This document shows positions 1 through 6,521 of a DNA stretch of 36,985 bases, one piece after another (the stretch's first letter is position 1; each line of letters begins with the position of its first letter). This stretch comes from Bradyrhizobium guangdongense. GTDB lineage: Bacteria > Pseudomonadota > Alphaproteobacteria > Rhizobiales > Xanthobacteraceae. Made by a program: the position numbers and the translations under genes. The DNA lies in the NCBI RefSeq assembly GCF_006483445.1, contig NZ_PPPT01000192.1:1-36985 (forward strand), given 5' to 3'. Under the pieces are notes generated by a model that was not told where the DNA came from, did not search any database, and saw only the letters and a list, made by a program, of their open reading frames with translations.

Positions 1-63
1 CGGCACCGGCGCAACGGCGGTGTCGGCATAGAGCGACGGCGGCAGCGGAAGGCGGGCGTTCAT
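1..63 (-). CDS. Probable FAD-dependent oxidoreductase, N-terminal fragment
   Basis: Only the first 21 codons lie in the window, starting at an ATG 10 bases after the stop of the ABC ATPase gene, so it is the fourth gene of that operon. The visible residues include PPSLYADTA, which resembles the N-terminus of DadA/PuuB-type amine oxidases, where a short S-x-Y-A-x-x-A stretch precedes the Rossmann GxGxxG motif. The FAD motif itself would lie beyond the window edge, so the assignment is inference from a short segment and from position next to an amino-acid transporter. It could be another type of enzyme. Confidence 0.45.
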   Translation of the reverse strand, partial: MNARLPLPPSLYADTAVAPVP

Positions 64-73
64 TGCGAAACCA

Positions 74-805
74 TCAAAGCGGATGCAGCACACGCCGCAA
101 AAAGTCCTGCGTGCGCGGATGCTGGGGTTGGTTGAGCACAGTCTTCGCAGGCCCCTGCTCGACGATGACGCCACCGTCGATGAACAGGACGCGGTCGGCG
201 ACGTCGCGCGCAAAACCCATCTCGTGGGTCACCACCACCATGGTCATGCCGTCATCGGCGAGCTTGCGCATGACAGAGAGGACGTCGCCGACCAGCTCGG
301 GGTCGAGCGCCGAAGTCGGCTCGTCGAACAGAATAGCCTTCGGTTGCATCGCCAGCGCACGCGCAATGGCAACGCGCTGCTGCTGGCCGCCGGAGAGTTG
401 CGGCGGATGTGCGTCGGCCTTCTCGGCCAGCCCCACCTGCGCGAGCAGCGCGCGGCCGCGCTCCAGCGCCTGGGCGCGCGGCTCCTGCTTTACGAAGAGC
501 GGTCCTTCAACGACATTCTCGAGCGCGGTGCGATGCGGAAACAGGTTGAAGCGCTGGAACACCATCGACACTTGCGTCCGGATCGACACGATCGACGGCG
601 CATCGCGGTTCACCCGCAGACCCTCGACGCTGATCTCGCCGCGGTCATAACTTTCGAGCCCGTTGATACAGCGCAAAATGGTCGACTTGCCGGAGCCTGA
701 AGGACCGACGATGCAAACGACCTCGCCCTTCTCGACTGAGGCCGTGATGCCCTTCAACACCTCGACCTTGCCAAAGCTCTTGTGGACGTCCGTGAGCTCG
801 ATCAT
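74..805 (-). CDS. Polar amino-acid ABC transporter ATP-binding protein
   Basis: This 243-residue protein is a complete GlnQ/HisP-class ABC ATPase that powers amino-acid import from the cytoplasmic face. Visible motifs are Walker A GPSGSGKST (residues 34-42), the Q-loop around 84, the signature LSGGQQQR (137-144), Walker B ILFDE (158-162) followed by the D-loop SALD, and the switch histidine in VVVTHEM. Length is typical of the family. The start MIELTDV overlaps the permease stop by 4 bases, which implies translational coupling. The neighbours are a PAAT-family permease and a binding protein, so the substrate is probably a polar or basic amino acid; sequence alone does not say which. Confidence 0.95.
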   Translation of the reverse strand: MIELTDVHKSFGKVEVLKGITASVEKGEVVCIVGPSGSGKSTILRCINGLESYDRGEISVEGLRVNRDAPSIVSIRTQVSMVFQRFNLFPHRTALENVVEGPLFVKQEPRAQALERGRALLAQVGLAEKADAHPPQLSGGQQQRVAIARALAMQPKAILFDEPTSALDPELVGDVLSVMRKLADDGMTMVVVTHEMGFARDVADRVLFIDGGVIVEQGPAKTVLNQPQHPRTQDFLRRVLHPL

Positions 806-1455
806 CGCTTGCCCGCCCGCTTCTCGAAGTGACGGACCAGCAGGATCAGCGGAATGCTCATGGTGAGATACATCAGCGCCACCAGCGTGAACACGCTGGT
901 GTTCTTGAAGGTCGAGGACGCGATCAGTTTTCCTTGTAGGGCGAGCTCAGCGACCGTGATGGTGGAGGCTTGCGAGGAGTCCTTCAACATCATGATCATG
1001 ACGTTGCCGTAGGGTGGCAGCACGATGCGCACGGCTTGCGGCAGCACCACGCGGCGCATGGTCAGCCACCAGCCCATGCCAATCGACTGCGCGGCCTCGA
1101 TCTGGCCCTTGTCAATCGCCTCGATGCCGGCGCGGAAGTTTTCCGCCTGATAGGCCGAATAGGCGATTCCGAGCCCGAGGATGGCGGCCTGTAGCGCGGA
1201 CAGTGTGACGCCGAGATCCGGCATCACAAAATAGAGGTAGAACAGCAGCACGATGATCGGGATGCCGCGGATCACGTTGATCACGCTGGCACTGATCCCG
1301 GAGAGGATGCCGATGCCGGACACCCGCATCAGCGCCCACAGCAGGCCCAACACGGTCGAAAGCAGCAGCGATCCGATGGTGACGATGATCGTGAGCGCGA
1401 CGCCGTTCAGGAGGATCGGGAAGAACTCGACGGTGTCGCGCCAAAAACCCTGCAT
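802..1455 (-). CDS. Amino-acid ABC transporter permease (HisM/GlnP family)
   Basis: A 217-residue inner-membrane permease of the PAAT importer family. It has about five hydrophobic spans. The N-terminal part carries the sequence FWRDTVEFFPILLNGVALTI typical of this family. The EAA-type loop that contacts the ATPase is visible as EAAQSIGMGWWLTMRRVVLPQA near residues 139-160. Only one permease gene is present, so the channel is probably a homodimer. The ATG lies three bases after the binding-protein stop and the 3' end overlaps the ATPase gene, so all three are one transcript. Start ATG at 1455 gives MQGFWRD. Confidence 0.94.
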   Translation of the reverse strand: MQGFWRDTVEFFPILLNGVALTIIVTIGSLLLSTVLGLLWALMRVSGIGILSGISASVINVIRGIPIIVLLFYLYFVMPDLGVTLSALQAAILGLGIAYSAYQAENFRAGIEAIDKGQIEAAQSIGMGWWLTMRRVVLPQAVRIVLPPYGNVMIMMLKDSSQASTITVAELALQGKLIASSTFKNTSVFTLVALMYLTMSIPLILLVRHFEKRAGKR

Positions 1456-1458
1456 CGA

Positions 1459-2217
1459 TCAGCCCTTCAGGCCCCACTTCTCCAGGATCTTGTCGACAGT
1501 GCCGTTCGCCTTCAGCTTGGCGAGCGAGCCGTTGATCTTGGCGAGCAGCTCCTGATCGGTCTTGCGCACGCCGATGCCGACCGAACCGACGGTGACGGGC
1601 TTGTAGCTGGCAACGAGCTTCACCTCGGGGAAGCCGCCCTGCTTGAGATTGTAGGCGAGGATCGGATAGTCGGCGAAGCCGGCCTTGAGGCGGCCGGCGT
1701 TCACGTCGCGCAGGATGTCGGGAATGGTGTCGTAGGCCTTCACTTCGGAGAACAAGCCGGTCTTCTTCAGGGCATCGACGAAGGCGGTGCCGACCTGGGC
1801 GCCGACGACCTCGCCCTTCAAATCCTCCTGGGAGGCGTAGGCTTTTGCGTCGCCCTTCGGCACGATGAGGCCTTCGCCATAGGTGTAAATCGGGTCGGAG
1901 AAGTCGATGACCTCCTTGCGCGGCGCGGTGATGAACATCGCGGCCGCGATGATGTCGATCTTGTTCGAGGTCAGCGACGGGATCAGCGCCGAGAACTGCA
2001 TCGGCTCGATCTGCACGTTGAGGCCGGCATCCTTGCCGACTTCGGTGATGAGATCGACCATCACGCCCTGGATGGTGTTGGTCTTGGTGTCGAGGAAGGT
2101 GAAGGGAATGCCCGTCGGCGTCGAGCCGACCTTCAGCACCTGCTGCGCCTGGGACGGCAGGCTGACGGCAATGGCGAGCGCCGCAACCGCGGCCCGGACA
2201 ATACGCTTCAACGGCAT
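1459..2217 (-). CDS. Amino-acid ABC transporter periplasmic substrate-binding protein
   Basis: A 252-residue family-3 solute-binding protein. Residues 1-24 form a Sec signal peptide (basic MPLKRIVR, hydrophobic core, cleavage near SQA-QQ). The mature part has the typical pattern of cluster-F binding proteins: LKVGSTPTGIPFTF, then a GVMVDL lobe and a C-terminal KINGSLAKLKANGTVDKILEKW-type helix split here by its family conservation. The reading frame stays open far upstream, but the start at 2217 is chosen because it gives the signal peptide and is preceded by AGAGGGGG. It is the first gene of the transporter operon and is divergent from an XRE-cupin regulator, with two matching dyads between them. 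Ligand unknown. Confidence 0.92.
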   Translation of the reverse strand: MPLKRIVRAAVAALAIAVSLPSQAQQVLKVGSTPTGIPFTFLDTKTNTIQGVMVDLITEVGKDAGLNVQIEPMQFSALIPSLTSNKIDIIAAAMFITAPRKEVIDFSDPIYTYGEGLIVPKGDAKAYASQEDLKGEVVGAQVGTAFVDALKKTGLFSEVKAYDTIPDILRDVNAGRLKAGFADYPILAYNLKQGGFPEVKLVASYKPVTVGSVGIGVRKTDQELLAKINGSLAKLKANGTVDKILEKWGLKG

Positions 2218-2297
2218 CGCAACCCCCTCTGGGTTCGGCCGACGGCGGCGCGCCGCGCTTTGCTGACAGACGTTGCGGGCCGCGCCGTTTCGGCCTA

Positions 2298-2365
2298 TTT
2301 TCACCAATATGAAAATTTGGTCACACTTTGGCTGACGATGCAAGCGGTTTTCATGCACATGAAGG
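2298..2365. promoter_or_regulatory. Twin operator TTTTCA-N6-TGAAAA / TTTTCA-N6-TGAAGG
   Basis: Two dyads with the same layout lie in the divergent intergenic region. The first, at 2298-2315, is TTTTCA-ccaata-TGAAAA with perfect 6-base arms. The second, at 2348-2365, is TTTTCA-tgcaca-TGAAGG and contains the palindrome TTCATG-ca-CATGAA. Their starts are exactly 50 bases apart, close to five helical turns. They sit upstream of the transporter operon and just before the regulator start codon, so they are likely binding sites for the XRE-cupin protein at 2378, controlling both itself and the transporter. Binding is inference. Confidence 0.55.
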
Positions 2366-2377
2366 AAGCGGTTTGAC

Positions 2378-3046
2378 GTGAGCGGTGGCAAGAGAATGCG
2401 CAGACCGGCCGCCTCCAAGCCGGTGAAGAAGGCCAAGGTAGCAGCCAGATCGGCTGCGAAGCCAGCCGAGCCTGCGATGGACATCGCGGTCGGGCGCCGC
2501 ATCCGCGATCTCAGGCGGACGCGACAACTCTCGCTGGAGACGGTGGCCGAGCGCACGTCATTGTCGATCGGCTTCCTCAGCCAGATCGAGCGCGGCCTTT
2601 CGTCACCGTCGCTGCGCGTGCTTGCAACCATCGCCGACGTGCTCGGCGTCGGCATCGCCGCGCTGTTCGGCGCGAGCCCGAGCGCGGACGGCACGAGCGA
2701 TCACGTCGTGACGCGCGGGCTGCAGCGGCCGGAGTTAAAACTCTGGCGCACGGGCATCTCGAAGCAATTGCTGAGCCCGGCGGGTGCGGAGAACAAGCTC
2801 AATCTGTTTCTCGTGCATCTCGAGCCCGGCGGCTCCACCGGCGACGAGCTCTACACCCATGACGGCGAAGAGGCCGGCCTCGTGCTCGAAGGCGAGATGC
2901 TGCTGACGGTGGATACGGAGACGTGGTCGTTGAAGGAAGGCGACAGCTTTCGGTTCGCCAGCCGGCGGCCACACCGGTTTTCCAATCCGGTAGATGATGC
3001 GAAGGCCGTGGTGCTGTGGGTGAATTCCGTGACGGGGGCGACGTAA
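2378..3046 (+). CDS. XRE-family transcriptional regulator with C-terminal cupin domain
   Basis: A 222-residue cytoplasmic DNA-binding protein. Residues 1-33 are a Lys/Arg/Ala-rich extension, residues about 35-92 an XRE helix-turn-helix (GRRIRDLRRTRQLSLETVAE, then GFLSQIERG and SPSL), and residues about 120-218 a cupin effector domain (HDGEEAGLVLEGEMLL, then HRFSNP). This HTH-cupin layout is used by PuuR-like repressors of amine and amino-acid pathways. The start is GTG at 2378 with GAAGGAAG upstream; an ATG at 2360 runs into a stop at once. It is divergent from an amino-acid ABC transporter, its probable target. The ligand is not evident. Confidence 0.9.
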   Translation: MSGGKRMRRPAASKPVKKAKVAARSAAKPAEPAMDIAVGRRIRDLRRTRQLSLETVAERTSLSIGFLSQIERGLSSPSLRVLATIADVLGVGIAALFGASPSADGTSDHVVTRGLQRPELKLWRTGISKQLLSPAGAENKLNLFLVHLEPGGSTGDELYTHDGEEAGLVLEGEMLLTVDTETWSLKEGDSFRFASRRPHRFSNPVDDAKAVVLWVNSVTGAT

Positions 3047-3063
3047 CTCTTCTGCCTCTCCCC

Positions 3064-3143
3064 CGTCATTGCGAGCGCAGCGAAGCAATCCAGAATCTCG
3101 CCGCGGATGCGGTCTGGATTGCTTCGCTACGCTCGCAATGACG
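3064..3143. repeat. Palindromic intergenic repeat, GTCATTGCGAG family
   Basis: Two 31-base arms (3064-3094 and 3113-3143) are inverted copies with a single mismatch, separated by 18 bases. The outer ends read CGTCATTGCGAGCG and CGCTCGCAATGACG. It lies between the convergent stops of the XRE-cupin gene and dadA. Elements of this sequence are common between genes in Bradyrhizobium. The long hairpin may act as a bidirectional terminator or mRNA end; that function is inference. Confidence 0.85.
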
Positions 3144-3154
3144 TGGAGGGAGCG

Positions 3155-4420
3155 TCAGCCGAACCGGTGACTATACCGCTCGACCGTCAGCTCGCTGGTG
3201 TCGATCTCCGGCTTCTTGCCGGAGATCATGTCGGCGAGCACGCGGCCGGAGCCGCAGGCCATGGTCCAGCCGAGGGTGCCATGACCGGTGTTGAGGTGCA
3301 GGTTGGCGTAGCGCGTCGCGCCGATCACGGGCGGGCCGTCCGGCGTCATCGGACGCAGGCCGGACCAGAACGTCGCCTTGGAGAGATCGCCGCCGCGCGG
3401 GAAGAGATCGGTCAGGGAATGATCGAGCGTGGCGCGGCGTGCCGGATAGAGCTTATCGGAATAGCCCGAGATCTCCGCGGTGCCGCCGACACGGATCCGA
3501 TCGCCGAGCCGCGTGATCGCGACCTTGTAGCTCTCGTCCATCACGGTCGATTCCGGCGCGCCTGAGGCGTCCTTGATGGGCACCGTGATCGAATAGCCCT
3601 TTACCGGATAGACCGGCAGCGAAATGCCGAGTGGGGCGACGAAGCGCGACGACCAGCTTCCGAGGGCTACGACATAGGCATCCGCCTGGAGCGTGCCGGC
3701 GCCGGTGGAGACGCCGGTAATCTTCGATGCATCGGCGATCAGACCGTTGATGGCCGTGTCGAACATGAAGCGCACGCCGAGCTTTTCGGCCTCGCGCGCC
3801 AGCGCCTGCGTGAACATGTGGCAGTCGCCGGTCTCGTCCTGCGGCAATCGAAGCCCGCCGGCGAATTTCTCCTTCACGCTGGCCAAGGCGGGCTCGGCCG
3901 CGATGCAGCCTTCGCGGTTCAACACCTCGTAGGGCACGCCATACTGCTTGAGCACGGCGATATCCTCGACCGTGCCATCGAGCTGCGACTGGTAACGGAA
4001 GAGCTGCAACGTGCCTTGCGAGCGCTCGTCATACTTGATGCCGATGTCGCTGCGCAGCACGCGGAGGGCGTCGCGGCTGTACTCCGCGATCGGGATCATG
4101 CGGCTCTTGTTGACGGCGTAGCGCGCCGACGTGCAGTTGCGCAGCATCTTGAGGAGCCACAGCCACATCACGGGATCGACCTTGGGCCGGATCACCAGCG
4201 GGCCATGCTTCATCAACAGCCATTTGACCGCCTTCACGGGAACGCCGGGGCCGGCCCAGGGCGATGAATAGCCGGGTGAGACTTCGCCGGCATTGGCAAA
4301 GGAGGTCTCGAGCGCCGGCTGCGGCTGACGGTCGACGACCGTCACGTCATGGCCGGCGCGCGCAAGGTAGTAGGCAGAGGTGACACCGATGACACCGCTG
4401 CCGAGAATGACGACTTTCAC
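3155..4420 (-). CDS. dadA: D-amino acid dehydrogenase (DadA family)
   Basis: A 421-residue FAD flavoprotein of the DadA family, which oxidatively deaminates D-amino acids to 2-oxo acids and feeds electrons to the respiratory chain at the inner membrane. Residues 3-30 form the Rossmann fold (VVILGSGVIGVTSAYYLARA). The family segment SYANAGEVSPGYSSPWA-like (here SFANAGEVSPGYSSPWAGPG) follows near 40-58, and the C-terminal part has GLRPMTPDGPPVIG and NTGHGTLGWTMACGSG, both typical of DadA. Length matches E. coli DadA. No alanine racemase gene is adjacent, so it may serve a substrate other than D-alanine. It lies downstream of the aminotransferase in the same direction, separated by a strong inverted repeat. 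Confidence 0.92.
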   Translation of the reverse strand: MKVVILGSGVIGVTSAYYLARAGHDVTVVDRQPQPALETSFANAGEVSPGYSSPWAGPGVPVKAVKWLLMKHGPLVIRPKVDPVMWLWLLKMLRNCTSARYAVNKSRMIPIAEYSRDALRVLRSDIGIKYDERSQGTLQLFRYQSQLDGTVEDIAVLKQYGVPYEVLNREGCIAAEPALASVKEKFAGGLRLPQDETGDCHMFTQALAREAEKLGVRFMFDTAINGLIADASKITGVSTGAGTLQADAYVVALGSWSSRFVAPLGISLPVYPVKGYSITVPIKDASGAPESTVMDESYKVAITRLGDRIRVGGTAEISGYSDKLYPARRATLDHSLTDLFPRGGDLSKATFWSGLRPMTPDGPPVIGATRYANLHLNTGHGTLGWTMACGSGRVLADMISGKKPEIDTSELTVERYSHRFG

Positions 4421-4430
4421 GATTGACTAC

Positions 4431-4488
4431 GCTCCCGCGGCGTCAGTGCGCCGCTTCAAACTATCAGAACTCCACCAGCCGCGGGAGC
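4431..4488 (-). terminator. Inverted repeat after the aminotransferase gene
   Basis: Perfect 11-base arms GCTCCCGCGGC (4431-4441) and GCCGCGGGAGC (4478-4488) flank a 36-base loop. The element starts 6 bases after the aminotransferase stop and ends 10 bases before the dadA start. It could terminate, attenuate or stabilise mRNA between the two genes. There is no clear T-run, so intrinsic termination is uncertain. Confidence 0.45.
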
Positions 4489-4493
4489 AATAA

Positions 4494-5822
4494 TCAGGCC
4501 ACGCGCTTGATGGCGTCGCCGAGGATCGAGACCATCCGGTCGATGTGGCTCTTCTCGACAATCAGGGGCGGCGACATCGCGAAGGAGTCGCCGGCCATGC
4601 GCAAATAAAGACCGGTGTTGAAGCAGTCGACCATCACGTCATAGCCGCGCGCACCGACGACGCCTTCACGCGGCGCCAGCTCGACCGCGCCCATCAGGCC
4701 GCAATTCCGGATGTCGATGACGTTCGGCAGACCTTTGAGCGAATGCAACGCATCCTGCCAGTACTGGGCGATCGACGCACCGCGCGTCAGCAGGCCCTCG
4801 TCCTTGTAGATGTCGAGCGTCGCGAGGCCTGCAGCGCAAGCGACCGGATGCGCCGAGTAGGTGTAGCCGTGGAACAGCTCGATCTGGCCTTCGGGGCCGG
4901 TCATCAGGCCGTCATAGATCTTGCGGGCGGCGAACACCGCGCCACACGGCACGGTGCCGTTGGTGATGCCCTTGGCCGTCGTCATCAGGTCCGGCGTAAC
5001 ACCGAAATAGTTGGCGGCGAACGGCGTGCCGAGACGGCCGAAACCGGTGATGACCTCGTCGAAGATCAGGAGGATGCCGTGCTTGTCGGCGATCTCGCGC
5101 AGGCGCTTGAGGTAACCTTGCGGCGGCGGCAGCACCGCGGTCGAACCCGGCACCGGCTCGACGATGACGGCGGCGATGGTCTCGGCGCCGTGCAGCGCGA
5201 CTAGGCGCTCGAGGTCGTCAGCGAGCTCGGCGCCATGCGCCGGCTGCTCCTTGGCAAAGGCGTTGCGGCTGAGATCGTGGGTGTGGCGGATGTGGTCGAC
5301 GCCGGGCAGATGGGTCGCAAAGGCGCGACGGTTGGCGACCATGCCACCGACCGACATGCCGCCGAAACCGACGCCGTGATAGCCGCGCTCGCGGCCGATC
5401 AGGCGGGTGCGGGTCGGCTGGCCGTTGGCGCGGTGATAGGCGAGCGCGATCTTGAGCGCGGTGTCGACCGACTCGGAGCCGGAATTGGTGAAGAAGATGC
5501 GGTCGAGCCCCTTGGGCGCGATCTCGGCGAGGCGCTCGGCGAAGTCGAAGGACAGCGGATGGCCCATGTTGAACGAGGGCGCGAAATCCAGCGTCATGAG
5601 CTGCTTCTCGACCGCAGCTGCGATCTGCTTGCGGCCGTGGCCGGCGTTGACGCACCAGAGGCCGGCGGAGCCGTCGATCACCTGGCGGCCATCGACCGTG
5701 GTGTAGTGCATGCCTTCCGCGGAGGAGAACAGCCGCGGCGCCTTCTTGAACTGGCGGTTGGCCGTGAACGGCATCCAGTGCGCATCGGTCTTGATGGTGT
5801 TCGGAATCTGGTGAAGGGTCAC
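4494..5822 (-). CDS. Class-III aminotransferase, omega-amino acid:pyruvate type
   Basis: A 442-residue PLP-dependent transaminase of class III. The N-terminal region (WMPFTANRQFKKAPRLF) and GLWCVNAGHGR are typical of omega-amino-acid (beta-alanine) : pyruvate aminotransferases. Visible motifs are the phosphate-binding NSGSESVD (113-120), IFDEVITGFGR with the PLP-pyridine aspartate 255, and the Schiff-base lysine 284 in TTAKGITNG. The protein should move an amino group from an omega-amine or amino acid to pyruvate in the cytosol. It is divergent from a PuuR-like XRE-cupin regulator, which fits control by an amine or amino-acid signal. Exact donor unknown; assignment to the family is firm. Confidence 0.92.
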   Translation of the reverse strand: MTLHQIPNTIKTDAHWMPFTANRQFKKAPRLFSSAEGMHYTTVDGRQVIDGSAGLWCVNAGHGRKQIAAAVEKQLMTLDFAPSFNMGHPLSFDFAERLAEIAPKGLDRIFFTNSGSESVDTALKIALAYHRANGQPTRTRLIGRERGYHGVGFGGMSVGGMVANRRAFATHLPGVDHIRHTHDLSRNAFAKEQPAHGAELADDLERLVALHGAETIAAVIVEPVPGSTAVLPPPQGYLKRLREIADKHGILLIFDEVITGFGRLGTPFAANYFGVTPDLMTTAKGITNGTVPCGAVFAARKIYDGLMTGPEGQIELFHGYTYSAHPVACAAGLATLDIYKDEGLLTRGASIAQYWQDALHSLKGLPNVIDIRNCGLMGAVELAPREGVVGARGYDVMVDCFNTGLYLRMAGDSFAMSPPLIVEKSHIDRMVSILGDAIKRVA

Positions 5823-5933
5823 GGGCCACGCTCCTTTGCTGACCCGCTAGCAGAGCCACGGCGGCCGAGGGGCAACAAGTCCTTTTCTGTCTGGCCGTAA
5901 CCCATTGATCTGACTGGGGCTGCCGGTCCATAT

Positions 5934-5948
5934 TTGCGCGATCCGCAA
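5934..5948. promoter_or_regulatory. Dyad TTGCG-N5-CGCAA before the regulator gene
   Basis: A perfect 5-base dyad (TTGCG at 5934-5938, CGCAA at 5944-5948) lies 22 bases upstream of the second XRE-cupin start in the divergent region with the aminotransferase. The position suits an autoregulatory operator. The arms are short, so chance is possible. Confidence 0.3.
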
Positions 5949-5970
5949 CACCTGCAACAGGGTTTTGGCC

Positions 5971-6519
5971 ATGAGCGTCGACATCGGTGGACGGCTGCGA
6001 TTCATCCGGGCGCGCCAGAAGCTGTCGCAGCGCGAGCTCGCCAAGCGCTCCGGCGTCACCAATTCGACCATCTCGCTGATCGAATCCAACCAGATGAACC
6101 CGTCGGTCGGCGCGCTCAAGCGCATCCTCGACGGCATTCCGATGGGGCTCGCCGAGTTCTTTGCGCTGGAGCCGGAGAGCCGGCGCAAGATCTTTTATCG
6201 CGCGGAGGAGCTCACGGAAGTCGGCAAGAAGCCGATCTCCTACCGCCAGGTCGGCGACAATCTGTTCGGACGGGCGTTGCAGATCCTGAAAGAGCGTTAC
6301 GAGCCCGGCAGCGACACCGGGCGCGTTCATCTGGTGCATGACGGGGAGGAAGGCGGCGTGGTGATCTCGGGCAAGCTCGAAGTCACCGTCGAGGACGAGC
6401 GGCGCATCCTCAACCCGGGCGACGCCTATTATTTCGAGAGCCGCCGTCCGCATCGTTTTCGTTGCGTCGGCGGCAAGGCCTGCGAGGTGATCTCCGCCTG
6501 CACGCCGCCGACGTTCTAG
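5971..6519 (+). CDS. XRE-family regulator with cupin domain (PuuR-like)
   Basis: A 182-residue regulator. An XRE helix-turn-helix occupies residues about 5-60 (RLRFIRARQKLSQRELAKRS, TNSTISLIESNQ, NPSVGALKRIL) and a cupin domain residues about 105-178 (VHDGEEGGVVISGKLEVTV, PGDAYYFESRRPHRF). Architecture and length match PuuR, the E. coli repressor of putrescine utilisation. The ATG at 5971 is preferred over an in-frame TTG two codons earlier because ACAGGG sits about 8 bases before it. It is divergent from the aminotransferase and probably represses it. The 3' end converges, two bases away, on the aldehyde oxidoreductase operon with no terminator between. Confidence 0.92.
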   Translation: MSVDIGGRLRFIRARQKLSQRELAKRSGVTNSTISLIESNQMNPSVGALKRILDGIPMGLAEFFALEPESRRKIFYRAEELTEVGKKPISYRQVGDNLFGRALQILKERYEPGSDTGRVHLVHDGEEGGVVISGKLEVTVEDERRILNPGDAYYFESRRPHRFRCVGGKACEVISACTPPTF

Positions 6520-6521
6520 TT

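Noticed and set aside
3064..3143. CRISPR-like repeat
   Set aside because: There is a single inverted pair, not an array of direct repeats with spacers; none of the three palindromic elements forms an array.
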